From Synanceia verrucosa (lineage: Eukaryota; Chordata; Actinopteri; Perciformes; Synanceiidae), in the NCBI GenBank assembly GCA_029721515.1, contig CM056563.1:19535954-19599953 (forward strand): 64,000 nucleotides of DNA. The letters are read 5' to 3'. Numbering within the stretch: position 1 is the first letter of the stretch; the number at the start of each line of letters is the position of its first letter. The translations under genes were made by a program, and so were the position numbers. Shown here piece after piece: positions 38,729 to 50,749 of this stretch. Below the pieces are notes generated by a model, which was given only the letters and a program-made list of their open reading frames with translations, searched no databases and was not told the DNA's origin.

Positions 38729-41700
38729 TCAGGACGGAGGGCTTGAAGTTTGAGTGTGTGATTCAGTGTCCCAGTTCTTCCCACTGTTCCTCTTCCTGTT
38801 CCTCTCCGCCATCACCAGAGCCGCCACCACTGTGACCAGCACAGTGGCGGTGATGACCAGCACGGTGGCCGTCTCCGCCACACAGAGCTGGCTGTCCACC
38901 CAGGCCAGAGACGCCCCGGCCAGCTGTGGAGGATCCTGGCACGTCACGTTGTGGTAGTCGTCGATGTGGAGGTGGCGAACATGGAGGATCTTACTGAAGA
39001 CACGATGCAGGTCGCAGTCACAGCTCCAGGGGTTGCCTGGTGGAGCGACAAGGAAAGTTTCATTGTTTTAATTTTTCATATTTTACTGTTATTTCTGTAC
39101 ATTTTATTTTAAAGCATACAGCATTTATGTTTCATTTCAAATCTTTCTGTTTTTTCATGTAGGCTATTATGTAAGGTGTAATTTACCACTCTGAAATGAG
39201 CTTTTTTGGCACTTTTGTTATTTAAGTATATTTTGCTGCTTGTTTGCTCTTATTTTAAGACACAGTGTGAAAGATGTTGTGATTACATAATGACTGTACA
39301 ATATACAGAGCTTAACTAATGTATTAAACCACCTGTCCTGTTTATCTCAAAGACCCTCCAGCATCATTTAAAAGCTTTAATTCAGACTCTTTCTGTCTCA
39401 CTGAGTTCCCTACGCTTCACCATTTTTTTTTCAAACTGAATTCACCTTTTCAGACCCAAATTTCTCTGAGAAGTCAGAAATGAATCAAGAACAACAAACA
39501 ACCACTGAAACACATTTTTCTGTTCAGGAATGACAGTAAATAACTGGAAATTTGTCATTCAATTAAATAAAAATGATAATGCCAATAGTGCTTTGCTATT
39601 TTTTTCTGCCTTTTTGTAAAACAATAAATTTGAAAATTCATGGATAAAGACAGTGATTATATTTTGGCATTAAAGGTATAATTTTGATGAAAGTTTGTTT
39701 TTAAGTTTAATATTTTTTTTTTCATTTTTACTACAAAACAAATTATTTCATTTTTACCACCACAGTTTGTTCTTATAACAAGATATTTTTTTTTAATCTG
39801 GCTATGTCACAAAACCTTCCTGTTGCACAAAATCAGCAATCTTGTTAAAACAAGAAACATTTTTCATTATAACAATACACAGACTTGTCTCATTAAAACA
39901 AGACTGGGTACTTTATTATTACACTAAAACATAAATACGGTAGATAACTGTATATAGATGGATACAGCATGTCCTGTCCTCAGTGGTGACAGACGGAGAA
40001 GGATTGAAGGCTTTTATACTGATGATAGAGAGGCCATGGACTGGATGTGCATTAAGCACCTCATCAGTCCTAATGCCATCTGGCATCATGAGTACTGCTC
40101 TTACTGGTGGGATGGTAGGAGATGCTCATTCTTGACAGATAATATTTGCCATCTGGTAGCCAACACTGCACTATGCAGCTATTCTACACAGAAACATCCA
40201 GAGCCGTGCTCGACCAGAAAAATTCATAGTCGTTAAGTTTTACTGATTAATTCAGTCATCTACAGATCTGTAGAACTGATTTTCTCCACAAGACTCCAAA
40301 AAAGCACCACTTTAATTGAGGAAGAGATAAGTTTAGCAACCTTCAACAACCTATTATAATATAATAGGTATAATATACTCAATGAAAACAGTAAAGTTTC
40401 ATGATAAAATAAGATAAGATGACATGTTCCAAATGGAATAATTTGGTAGTTAGTAATAACAGCAAAATATGTTTTAAATTAACAAACTGGGACAATATTT
40501 CTTTCTCACGGTGGCAGCAGTACTCTGCCATAAGGATGAGTGAATATGCACATTCATATTGTGAGAAGTGCTGCAAGTAATTATTGTTTTTAATGTTTAT
40601 CTATCTATCAATTATTTTCTGGATTGTTTTGTCTATAAAATTTCAGAATATGGTCAATAATACCAAAACTCCAAAGTGTGAGACAACATCCTGAAATGTC
40701 TTGTTTTGTCCACAACTCAAAAATGGATTATCAAAATTGTTGGTGATTCCTTTAAAATTACACAAATAATTAATTAATTGTGGCAGCTTTAAATGTGAGC
40801 CAGAGTGGCATCTCTTCACTTGGCCACAAAGGACCATCTGAGTGTTTTTATGGATATTTAGATATTTTGGGAACCTGACAGCTGGATGTGTGTTGCTGTT
40901 GTATGAAGGCTGATGAAGGTCTTAAACTTGAGATGATGCAGGTTGTTTCCGTCCAGAGCGAGGACTGCCAGGCTGTAGAGAGGGGCCAGAGCATCATGGT
41001 CTATCTGCGAAATGTTGTTGTTACTCAGCTGGAGCACCTAGACAGACAGACAGGTATTCAGACAGACAGGTGACATGGTAGACCTTCAAAGAGCCACTTC
41101 AGCTGTTATTTGTGGCACCTCTAGTCCAGGCAGCATATCCAGGCTTCCCAGCTGTACCACAGTCAGTCTGTTGTTGTGCAGGTAGAGCTGCCTCAGCCTG
41201 GAGAGGCCCCTGAACACACCGGGGCCAACCATCGCCAGCTGGTTATAACTGAGGTCCAGCTTCTCCATGTTGTCCAGGTACTCAAAGCTGAGAGAAGGAA
41301 GGAGCGACAATTACAGATTGAGACACAGAGCCCAAGCTCTGAGGGAGCTCATATGTCCTGTTAGCAAACAGGGGCTTATTAGCACTAAAGTGCAAAAAAC
41401 CTATAGATTTTGTAGAGACTATTATTATTTAATTGCATTTCTAAGGGGCTTGGGATGCTGGAAAACTCAAACTGGCAAAATGGCTAAAGGGTGTGGCCAG
41501 TGGGGCAAACACACAATACAGTTCTTTTGATGGTCACAAGATTCGCAGGGGTCATTATTCTCATCTGTGAGAACATAAAATTTATTTGAATTAATTTCAC
41601 TGGATGAATGTCAGTCAAATTTCTCTGTTTTTGGTATCTACCAACTCCTGAGAAAAGTATCTGACTCGAAGCTCAAGGTAGATTTTCACTGATTTGAATT

Positions 41701-43054
41701 CAAGTTTGAAAGTTTACATTTAACACATTTACCACAGAAACACAGAAGACTCCTGGACAACCTCGTAGTATCACTGGTAATGGTATTTCAATGATAAAAC
41801 AGTCAGTCATGAGGTGGTTTTCTAGCCATGGTTGAACAAAATTACTGTGTCTGCTCCCCTGTTAAAAATGATTGAATCACCTCAGTATAAATATTGAGCA
41901 GCTTTGCCTCCCATCAGTCCTTGCACTGACTATATGGACTATGATAACAGGCAGACAGGTACCTGAATCCTGATATGTGATGTAAGTTGTTGTGCTCCAG
42001 TCGCAGCTCTCTGACAGCAGATAGACTGACTGAGAAGTCCACAGGTAGAGATGTTAACTGGTTCCAACTGAGATCCAGTTTCTCCAGGAAGGACAGAGAG
42101 AAAAATGCCTGTGGAGAAAGAAAGAAAGAAGGAAAGAAAGAGGCAGCATAGGGAGGGAAGCAGATATTTAACTATTACTCCTTCTTTTACTTTTACAGAT
42201 ACAAACATGATTATCCTTTCAAACTGAGACCCAGATCTTCTTCTTCTGTCTTCCTTCCTTCACTTCTTCCTCACTCACTTCGGATGCCATCAGCCAGGTA
42301 AACAGGCCCTGTCAGTTATCAGGTATGAGTTAGGAGGGGACTGCTACACCTTCAAGTAGGTTCACAAGGTTGCTGTCATTTATTGATCACCAGTACAGGA
42401 AGATGAGGTTAGGCAGCACCCTCTAGTGGCCATAGAAATTATGACGAGTGCTGAGGAGGTCAAATGACGTAGTATATGAAGCCACAAATGCAATAACAAT
42501 AAAAACTGATGTACTTTGACTAAACCTAACCAAGTTGTTTTGTTTCAGTTCACGATCCGTGTGTTTTCAAGTTTTAAACTCTCACTTGAACTGACTGCGT
42601 TCAGCGTTTACCCTCAGCAGAACATCTCAGCAAAACAATGTAGATTTAAACTTTACATTCTTTCAAATGTTTTAAATGCTTAAATGCAGTGCCATTTTCA
42701 GTTTTCCTCAGAAATATGTTGCCCGTTGAAGCTCTTCTGTCCCATCATTCCTACCTGCGGTTGTATTTCTTGTATCTTGCTGTTGGTCAGCACCAGCACC
42801 CTCAGGGACCACAGTCCAGTGAAAGCTCTGGAGCCAATCTCGCTCAGATTGTTTCCTCCCAGCTCCAACAGCCATGTGCTGTGTGGGAAGCCTCTGGGAA
42901 CATGTTCAAACCCTTGGCCACGGCAGTCCACCAGGTCAGCCTGCTCGTAACAAATGCAGTGGTGCGGACACAACCGTGAGCAGTCGACGGTTGGAAAGAG
43001 TGATGGCAGGGAGTAAAAGGCAAAGAGGAAGAAGGCCAGGAAGAGGAGACACAT
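38729..43054 (-). CDS. Single-pass membrane protein with leucine-rich repeats, 5 coding exons, 361 aa
   Basis: Coding exons on the minus strand: 43054-42755, 42108-41963, 41287-41119, 41037-40875, 39036-38729. Phases match at every junction (1086 nt). Starting at the ATG at 43054, the signal sequence is MCLLFLAFFLFAFYSLPSLF. An LRRNT cap follows (CPHHCICYEQADLVDC), then about six LRRs such as LELGGNNLSEIGSRAF, LEKLDLSWNQLTSLPV, MEKLDLSYNQLAMVGP, LRQLYLHNNRLTVVQL and LQLSNNNISQIDHDAL, and an LRRCT cap (GNPWSCDCDL) that forms exactly across the exon 4/5 junction. Next comes a TM helix (ATVLVITATVLVTVVAALVM) and a short basic tail (RNRKRNSGK). The exon 4 donor GTTCCC is weak but gives the correct cap. 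The architecture fits small LRR adhesion or signalling proteins and channel auxiliary subunits. I cannot name the orthologue, so function is open. Confidence 0.88.
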
Positions 43055-43099
43055 ATTTCCCCAGGCAGCAAGCAGAAGGAGGGTAGCTTGTGTCAAAGG

Positions 43100-43162
43100 T
43101 TAAAGTGTGGAGAGTTGAATGAAGCTCCGTGCTTTAACTCTGCTGATCCTCACAGTCAGCCT
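43100..43162 (-). other. Likely 5' UTR start of the second exon of the LRR gene
   Basis: On the minus strand an acceptor TTATTTCCAG sits just before GCTGACTGTGAGG, upstream of the LRR gene ATG at 43054. This suggests a spliced 5' leader beginning at about 43162. A TTG-started longer frame reaching 43096 lacks an ATG and is not preferred. Confidence 0.45.
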
Positions 43163-43795
43163 GGAAATAAGACAGCAAGTACAGTCTTTAGTTCACATTC
43201 ACATGGTGGAGGCATTTACATTCAAATCTGGTGACAATTCCCAACTTTTAGAAAGGAGATATTAATTTACAGTGTCTTTTATTTGAATATGAGGTAAAAA
43301 GAAAATACAAACAGCTACAAATACCCAACATGGACAGATCTTTGAGTTACAGAGCTAGCTGAAACAAAAATCTAATGCAAGCATCACAAGTCACACTATT
43401 AAATCATTAAATGAGTGACTTATTTTAAATCTGTCTCATTATTGTCACAGCTGTTTTAACACAGGTTTTTAATCTGGTTTACCCTCCTGTTCTCATCCAA
43501 ATGCAATTACACAACCACAGTCATTAAGAGCAGAGCTGCAGAAAGGACTATATCCATCTGAAATACACATATTATACAAATTGCATTATACTTGTCATAT
43601 TTATTGATAAGCTACAGTTTTGTCAAGAAATATACAATATTTTTCCCCTAAATGTTAATACATATTTCACACAAAAACATTTTCTGGACAAAAACTGACT
43701 ACAATTAAAATCACAAAGATCAAAATGATCGTCACCAAATGACACAGGTGTCATCTTTGAGGTTGAAGCCTCCCTCTCCCAAACTCTCAACTCAC

Positions 43796-43960
43796 CTCCT
43801 CTGCTGATGGAGGAGAGCTCAGACGTCTCCATTCTGGATCTCAAACTTCTGTATGTCCTCTTTCTCCTCTGGATGACGGCTCGATGAAGACAAATGATGG
43901 GCAGAGAGAGAGCCAAAGGCAGAGTGATGATGCTGATGGAGATACTCAGAGTGCATTCAG
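43796..43960 (-). other. Orphan exon encoding a transmembrane helix and basic tail
   Basis: On the minus strand an acceptor (ACTGACACAG) precedes an open segment reading ECTLSISISIITLPLALSLP, then IICLHRAVIQRRKRTYRSLR and SRMETSELSSISRG, ending at a consensus donor GTGAGT (43795-43790). A hydrophobic helix followed by a cluster of Arg/Lys looks like the membrane exon of a type I surface protein, with a phase-1 entry typical of Ig-domain genes. No partner exons were found upstream. If it splices to the acceptor at 43162, the frame stops at once. It could instead be part of the untranslated leader of the LRR gene. Confidence 0.35.
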
Positions 43961-44633
43961 CTGTGTCAGTAATCCTCTAATCCTGTCCAATCACCAAATG
44001 TTTCCCCTCATCCACTAAACTCTGGCTCGCCCCTCCTCCTCCTTCTTGTTTTCCTGTTAATACCACCAGGGTGACTTGGCATCCCTCCATCCATCTGTTT
44101 CACTGACTTAAATGTTACGTAAAGACTGTTAACGTCTTGTAAAGAGTTTGCATGTGCATGAGAGTTTTTCAGAAATGGACAAACTCACAGATGACTTGCC
44201 TCCAAATTGATTGATGCTCGTCTCATACAAAGCTGGATTTACAACCAGCAGACATTTGACCTGGGGTCCCAGGACTCCAAAGTCCTAGTGAGCATCAGTT
44301 GGTTTATTCCTGTTTAAAATTAGGGAATATGCATCACTAATGTGCATCTTCAACTGATATCCGTGGGTGTAGGTTAGCCTGGGCCCGTCCATACTTCCTG
44401 TGATGCTGCACAAAGTTTCGAGAGCTTTGTAGTCGCGATAGCCAGACTAGGTGTAAGTGTGAATCATAACCAAATCTTGAGGTCCTGTCTTGAAGATGGT
44501 TCCTGTGCAAAAAAGACCTTTATATTTGTTTTGTTTTTTTTGTTCTCTGTTGTGTATAATGTATAGAAATGTGTTTAATTACAGTCCTCAGCCCCAAACC
44601 CCCCAGGTTCACTGTGAATCAATTGGTTTTGTT

Positions 44634-44665
<32 letters not shown>

Positions 44666-45290
44666 ATCAAAGAGCAGAAATGTTGCTAATCAGTCTCTTG
44701 GCCCTGTGTCAAAATCTGTTTAAGATCTTGAATATTCCAATTTCCAGTGTGCCTACAATTTGCATTTTCAAACCAATATTTTCTAACATGTTTTTTTGCT
44801 TAATTAATTTGTCAATATTAGAATAGAATAGAACAAAATATTTGTTATTGATTCCCCATTACCAAGATATAAGTAGAAAATACAACAATAATAAAATAAC
44901 ATAATAATAGTAACGATGATAATAACAACAATAATGATATTGTTATTGTTATTTTTATTATTATTATTAATAATAATAAATAATCGGTATGTACTATAAA
45001 TATATTTAATATCAAATAAAATTAAAAACATATGTAGACTATGGATATTACAAAAAGGAAAATAGCTGTATGTTGTTGCCCTTATCCTCCTCTCCAAAAG
45101 CTCACATCATGGTTGTGTTGAATATGTAAACATATTTATTGTATTTAAATACAATAATTTCCTTTGTTTTTGATTATAAATCAGACATATCCTTTATTTT
45201 TGTTTTTAATTATTACGTTACGTCCGGCAAGAGTGGCCAGATAGACGTGGCTGCGTCATGACGTTACTGAAATGAGAACGTCTGAATACG
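43961..45290. other. Intergenic between the LRR gene and pex12
   Basis: Non-coding. Contains a (TTGA)n tract at 44638-44664 and an AT/AAT-rich stretch at about 44880-45000. No gene seen. Confidence 0.55.
44638..44664. repeat. (TTGA)n microsatellite
   Basis: About six TTGA/GATT units. Confidence 0.9.
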
Positions 45291-45495
45291 GAAGTGACGA
45301 CTGTTTACAGCTCGGTGGGCAGTGCAGAGTGCAGCACCTCAGGAGGTCAAAAACGGAAGAGAAATGCCAAATAACCCGTCTTCGTGTCTAATTTTAACGT
45401 TCAGAGCAACAAACGGTGATTTTAAATGACCAGGTGATGTTGAAGAAGCCTGGAGAAACGCCAGGAAACAGCAGCTAACTCCAGCTAGCAGGAAG
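45225..45495 (+). promoter_or_regulatory. pex12 promoter and non-coding first exon
   Basis: A CpG-containing, TATA-less region with CRE/ETS-like sites (ATGACGTTAC at about 45259, CGGAAGTGACG at about 45290), typical of a housekeeping promoter. The leader ends at a donor GGAAG/GTAAG (exon end 45495) and is predicted to join the acceptor ending at 46196, eight bases before the pex12 ATG. The leader carries upstream AUGs at about 45365 and 45427 and shortly after, opening short uORFs of about 21 codons or fewer. The transcription start is inferred. Confidence 0.55.
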
Positions 45496-46204
45496 GTAAG
45501 ATAACGTTAACACTATAATATCGAAGTTTAACCACATGGCTGCACAGTTAAGACGTTACAACACCGCCTGTCTTGTACATATTTATGTATTTCACATGGG
45601 TTAAAAGTATCTCCATCTCTCCTGTACGTTGTCTCGCTAAATGTTTGTTTTGAGGTGTTTAGTTTGTGCATTCTCATGAAACATTATCTCACAAACTTTA
45701 TTAACAAGAAATTCACATTTTTAAATTGTCCATATTGTTTTGGTACAGGTGGTTACATTTTAATAAACCTAAAGAAGTGAAGTAACCTGCTTTACCTGAA
45801 GCTGACGCGGAGTTTTAATCAACTTTAACCCTTATGGGTGATTGGAAACTACACTCTTCCCAGAGTGTGCTAAAAAGGATATCACAATGAGACATATATG
45901 ATTATCTTAATAACTTTTTGTAAATAATCATTGACATTTTACACAAGAATTGTCAAACGAAGGGAGAGTGACTACCGGCTCCTCGTCTTTACATAGCAAA
46001 TAGTTGATTGTTGCTCCACTGATGCTCTGAATCCCTTGTATAGAGACTTTGACCTGATTCTCAAAGGACAGAAATTACATGACCTCAGTCTATTAGTGTA
46101 ACATGAACCAACATAATCACATTTTGTATTGGTTATATTGACATGAAGTATACTGTGACAGCAGAAACAGCAATAATAGAGTTTGTGCTTCTGCAGCAGC
46201 AGCC

Positions 46205-49074
46205 ATGGCTGAGGCTGGAGCCCATCTGACGTCCACCGTCGGAAATGAGCAGCCCTCAATATTTGAGGTTCTAGCCCAGGAGTCTCTGATGGAGGCAGTC
46301 AAACCGGCCCTGAGACACGCTGTCAAGGTGAGGGAGTGCCTTAAAAATGTAAGGCTTATCATTGGTCTGTGCTGATGTGCTGGTGGTGGTGCTGCTTTAC
46401 TAAAAAGGGCCATATACACACACACACACACACATATATATCTATGTATGTATATGTATATATATATACATACATAGATATATATGTGTGTGTGTGTGTA
46501 TGTATATGTATGTATCTATACATACATATACATACATATACATATACATTGGGGCGGCAGTAGCTCAGTCTGTAGTGACTTGGGCTGGGAATCGGAGGGT
46601 CGCCAGTTCAAGTCCAGGTCGGACCAAAAAATGTGGAGAGTGGACTGGTAGCTGGAGAGGTGCCAGTTCCTCCTCCTGGGCACTGCCGAACCTGCACCGA
46701 ACCCCCAACTGCTCGGGGCGCCTGGATAAGGGGCAGCCCCCTCACTCTGACACCTCTCCTCTAATGCATGTGCATGTGTTTGTTTCATGACTTGTGTGTG
46801 TAATGTGCAACTGAAAAATATATGTATATATACTAACAGAGTGAAAAAATGTAATTTCCCTCACTGAGGGATTAATAAAGGAATTCTTCTTCTTCTTCTT
46901 CTTACACACACAGATAAGTCACACAAGAAGTTTTTAGGAACATAATTTTTTTAGGATCCTCACAGTGTCTGTGGGCTCAGATGATAAAAAGTAATTATGA
47001 TTCTATGATTTCTAATGCGTTTTTCACAATGCATTTCTGCCTTGACTGTTGTTCAACACTTAATGTTGATATAAAGTTAGAGCCGGTACCATAATGCAAA
47101 GTTGCAGTTGTGTGTTCTTTATTTGACTTTTGTCACCACCGCTAGGTGTCTATCAGACAAGCTGGATTTACTGGCAGCAGTATTTTGCTTCCTTCTTGAG
47201 CAGTTTCACACAGGGACCAGCTGGTCATTTGTTGTTGCAGCTTGCTAAAACATTAGGAGCGTTTTTGATACACAGGATCTATCCGCAAATTCAAACACAA
47301 CACAGAAAAAATATTGTCACATAAAAATGATTGTATAGAGGTTAAGCCCTAATTGCTTTACAAATAAACTTCAACCTTAATGTCAAGAGCCATACTAATC
47401 TTGTATGTTACTCTCTCAGGTTCTGGCAGAGTCCAACCCGTCTCGTTTTGGTTTCCTGTGGCAACGCTTTGATGAGCTGTACTTGCTGCTGGACCTCCTC
47501 CTCCAGAACCACTTCCTGTCTCACTGCAGCGCCTCCTTCTCTGAGAACTTTTACGGCCTGAAGAGAATTTCTGGAGGACGAGGGATTCCCATTCACCTGG
47601 GGCTGAGTGGGAAGTCACACTGGCGCTCTCTCCTTTTTCTGTGCTTGGTGCCGTATCTGCGAGCCAAGCTGGAGGCAACTCTTGCTCAGCAGAGAGACGA
47701 GGAGGACTTCTCCATCCGACTGGCACAGACCAGGAGCCAGCGACTGTACCGGGCGGCTGTGGCGGCGTACCCATACGTCAGCTCAGCCTGGCAGGCCTTG
47801 GTCTTCTGCCAGCAGCTGCTCTTTATCTTTGGAGTCGCCAGGACCCATAATCCCCTGCTTTGGCTGGCCAGGGTCAGACTGGCACGACTTAACGTTCAAG
47901 ATATCAGAGACATGGAGCTGAAGATGAGCAAAACTGGCAACCCAGCTGGGGGAAGGTACGTCTCAGTTTATAGATATAACAATCCTTGTATGTTTTTTAG
48001 TTGTCTGTCCATTCTTTCGGTTTATTCTTGTGAATGTGTGTTGCTGGAATGCCTTCAGCAAATTTATTTGAATCTGGCTCAAACATCCATTTAGCCTCAA
48101 GAATGAACTGATTTGATTTTGACAATTAAGTAAAAGGTAACTGACCTCAAAACCACTTTGGCCAAATTCTATTTTTTTTGTTCTCTGAGGGTTCCCGGCA
48201 ACAGCTGCATTCATATTTTCAAATGGTTTCTCCTCTAATACGACTACTGACATCGCTAAATGTGTAATTTTTTTTCTGCTGATATCCGACAACAGGACTT
48301 GAACCTCTTTGGTGTGAAATTCGTGTTTTTTTTACTGTTGGGAGCTTAACAGGCAGCTCTATATGGCAGTTTGCATTGTTTAGATTATGGTAATGACCTC
48401 ACACCTCCTCATGAACAGATTGAACAGACACATTTTTCAGGCTCATGTAAGTGATTTTATGACAGGTCAGTGCAGTTAAAGTAAATGCAGATTGTGACTT
48501 ATAACTTCACTTAACAGAAGAAAGTAAGTGAGGTGAAAGTCAGAAATAGTCATAGTAATTATTCATGCATAAATCCTAATGACAGACAGATGTCTTAAAT
48601 CCACCACCCACATTGCTTTGTTCTTCTGTTTGCAGCCTGGGGCAGAGAGCATGGTGGTTGATGTCACAAGCAGCACGAGGCGTGGCCATGTCCCTCTCCA
48701 CCTCCCTCTCGTTGGGCGTCTTTTTCCTGCAGTTCCTGGAGTGGTGGTACTCTGCAGACAACCAGAACGCTGTGAAAAGCCTCACCTCCCTGCCTGCTCC
48801 ACCACCCCCCCTCCACCTGCAGCAAGAGCAGAGCGGACAGGACTCTCCGCCCATTTCAGCCAAACACAGCAAAGAAACTCAGCCTTGCTCTGACAGCAGG
48901 AACTGTCCACTGTGCCACAAGCTTCGCACAAATGCCACGGTGCTGTCCACCTCCGGCTTCGTCTTCTGTTACCGCTGCATCTACATGTACGTGAAAGCCA
49001 ACCGCCGCTGCCCGGTCACCGGCTATCCCACAGAGCCGCAGCACCTCATCAAGATCTACTCACCGGAGAGTTAG
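46205..49074 (+). CDS. pex12: Peroxin-12, peroxisomal RING E3 ligase subunit, 3 coding exons, 365 aa
   Basis: Coding exons 46205-46327, 47420-47955 and 48636-49074 join in phase (1098 nt, 365 aa; human PEX12 is 359 aa, also three exons). PEX12 is a peroxisomal membrane protein that forms a ubiquitin-ligase retrotranslocation channel with PEX2 and PEX10 and recycles the receptor PEX5. Family landmarks: N-terminus MAEAGAHLTSTVGNEQPSIF, then SASFSENFYGLKR, then several membrane-embedded helices, one of them MSLSTSLSLGVFFLQFLEWW next to WYSADNQ. The C-terminal degenerate RING reads CPLCHKL, then TSGFVFCYRC, then CPVTGYPTEPQHLIK. It has the five-cysteine pattern that binds a single zinc, as in other PEX12 proteins. 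The start codon is in good context (GCCATGG). Full-length and apparently functional. Confidence 0.97.
46415..46500. repeat. CA/TA microsatellite forming a large hairpin, pex12 intron
   Basis: The left arm runs (CA)n, TATATATCTATGTATGTATAT. The right arm is its near-perfect reverse complement, ATATACATACATAGATATATA then (TG)n. The arms are about 36 bp and flank a TA-rich centre of about 10 bp. It lies in the intron between coding exons 1 and 2 of pex12. Confidence 0.85.
46551..46903 (+). mobile_element. tRNA-derived SINE in pex12 intron
   Basis: The head GGGGCGGCAGTAGCTCAGTC has a tRNA A-box-like TAGCTCAGTCTGTAG, and the B-box region GGTCGCCAGTTCAAGTCC follows. The body contains GTGCCAGTTCCTCCTCCTGG and TGCACCGAACCCCCAACTGC. 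The 3' end, GAGGGATTAATAAAGGAATT followed by (CTT)n, is the LINE-like tail used for retrotransposition. It is in the same orientation as pex12. Confidence 0.85.
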
Positions 49075-50343
49075 ACCACATCTCTTTAAGACGACAAACT
49101 CTTTCAGGAAGAGAGGAAGTGGCCTTGTTTACTCATTAGTAGGTGAGTCAGCTGGTTTCCCTCTACAGCTGAGTGCTAAATGTTCAGGATCTGCAGCGCT
49201 CTGTGTTTAAGTACTGCAGTTTTTGGAAAAGCACACTGTAAGCTCTCCACTGTTCACTGATAAATTATCAAATGATTCAAGCAGATTCAGATATGATGCA
49301 GGAATTCTCCCTCCCCTCATCACAATTGATGTTTGTAAATTATTTCGTAAATTGTTTCCGCAGTGTTTTTTTTTTTTCAGTGTAGTAATTGTAAAATTGT
49401 CTGTTCAGCATGTCCGGTGACTTACTGTTAGCAGCTAAGCTAGCCAGTAGCAGGTTGGTAATTGGATGACTTGACTTTGTTCCTTTTATATGTGACAAAT
49501 AGTAACTTGACACAGATGATTTTTTTAAAGGGTGATCCCAGTTTTTGACTGAGCATATTGAACGAACTACTTACAAAAAACTAAAATGGGGTTATGATCA
49601 ATGATGACTTTAATTATTGATTTGGTCAAATATTTTGTCAAGCATTGTTTTTTGACCCAATGATATGTCAGAATAGTAAAAAATTAAGATGGATAAATCA
49701 TTATTTTCAAAACTGAGGACTGATGCTATGCTATAAATCAAAGTGGAGCTGGAGCATCTTCAGGTAGATCTTTTTATTCACCATGCACAAATCTGCATCC
49801 TTAAGGACCGTTTTGGTATCACAGATGTTTGCCACTCAGCTTGTGTTTAACTGCGGATCTTTTTCAACTTTGATAATAAATATGTTCTGTCCTTAGAAGT
49901 TATGGAAATGTTTTCTTTTATTGACAAAATATCGTCTAATCTTGTATTTTCCCTGCTGTGCTTACAGTTCTTGGTTTTTAATGCTGAAATCTTGAGATAT
50001 TAAGTTGTTATCACAAGAAAACAAAATGTTTCTTCCCATTACAAATGGGATAGCATCAAAATATTTTTAAAGGATATGAGTCATTTATAGAATTAAATGT
50101 AATTTAGAATTATCAATAAATCACTGTGATGTTGCAGATGGTAAAGCTGGAGCTAGTTACTTATTTTACACGATATGCTGCTGTGTTAGGTGCCTTGTAT
50201 ATTGATCAACAAAAATGTCAAAAATAAAATGTAAATGTTTTTAAAAGATCTTAGCCATCAGACATTTTGGATCATTTTGGATGACATTAAAATCCTTCTC
50301 TGCCTGCCTCCTCACTAAACTTCCCTCTTTTACCTCGGTACAG
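49075..50343 (+). other. pex12 3' UTR and downstream region
   Basis: No further coding sequence of pex12. AATAAA signals at 49875-49880, 50115-50120 and 50223-50228 are candidates for the mRNA end. The first, 0.8 kb after the stop and followed by a GT-rich segment, is preferred. Confidence 0.55.
49875..49880 (+). terminator. Candidate poly(A) signal of pex12
   Basis: AATAAA in TGATAATAAATATGTTCTGT, with T/GT-rich sequence downstream. Confidence 0.5.
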
Positions 50344-50454
50344 GTAAGTGTCTCCTTTCTTATCCAGGAATTAAACCTGCATTCATCCATGTAAATCACT
50401 TTTTAACATAAAGTAACTAAAACTCACTGACAGTTCACCTCTGCTGCTTTTCAG

Positions 50455-50571
50455 GCCGGGACCAGCTGCCTCCATCGGACCCGAACCACAGAGCAGGAAG
50501 AATGGATCTCAACCTCTACCCACTCCAGGATGGAGACCTTGATTCCTGGCTTAGAGGTGCCGCCTCAGCTG
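50455..50571 (+). CDS. Possible first coding exon of an unidentified gene (partial)
   Basis: A leader segment appears to end at CGGTACAG/GTAAGT (exon end 50343). The next acceptor, CTGCTTTTCAG, opens an exon at 50455 with an ATG at 50502 that reads MDLNLYPLQDGDLDSWLRGA followed by ASAG, and closes at a donor GGTACT (exon end 50571), leaving phase 1. Composition and GC content differ sharply from the AT-rich flanks and look coding. No continuation is visible, because everything to the right is satellite, so the rest would lie beyond the window. I do not recognise the protein. It could instead be a chance exon or a gene start broken by the satellite. Confidence 0.35.
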
Positions 50572-50749
50572 GTACTTTATGCTTGTCTACCTCTAATAGA
50601 TTTGTTGAGCACTGTATATATAACTATGTGCTATGAATATATATTTGGTAAGAGAAAACTGTGATTTTATTTATTTTATTTTCTACATAATATAATAAAA
50701 AATATAATTTTATTTATTTATTTATTTTTTTACTTTTTTGACACGTTAT

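Noticed and set aside
39958..40236. 92-codon frame in the long intron of the LRR gene
   Set aside because: Moderately protein-like, but in the opposite orientation, with no splice-site support and no recognised domain. Could be an old repeat fragment.
43055..43096. Upstream extension of the LRR protein to 43096
   Set aside because: That frame begins with TTG, not ATG. The ATG at 43054 gives a normal signal peptide.
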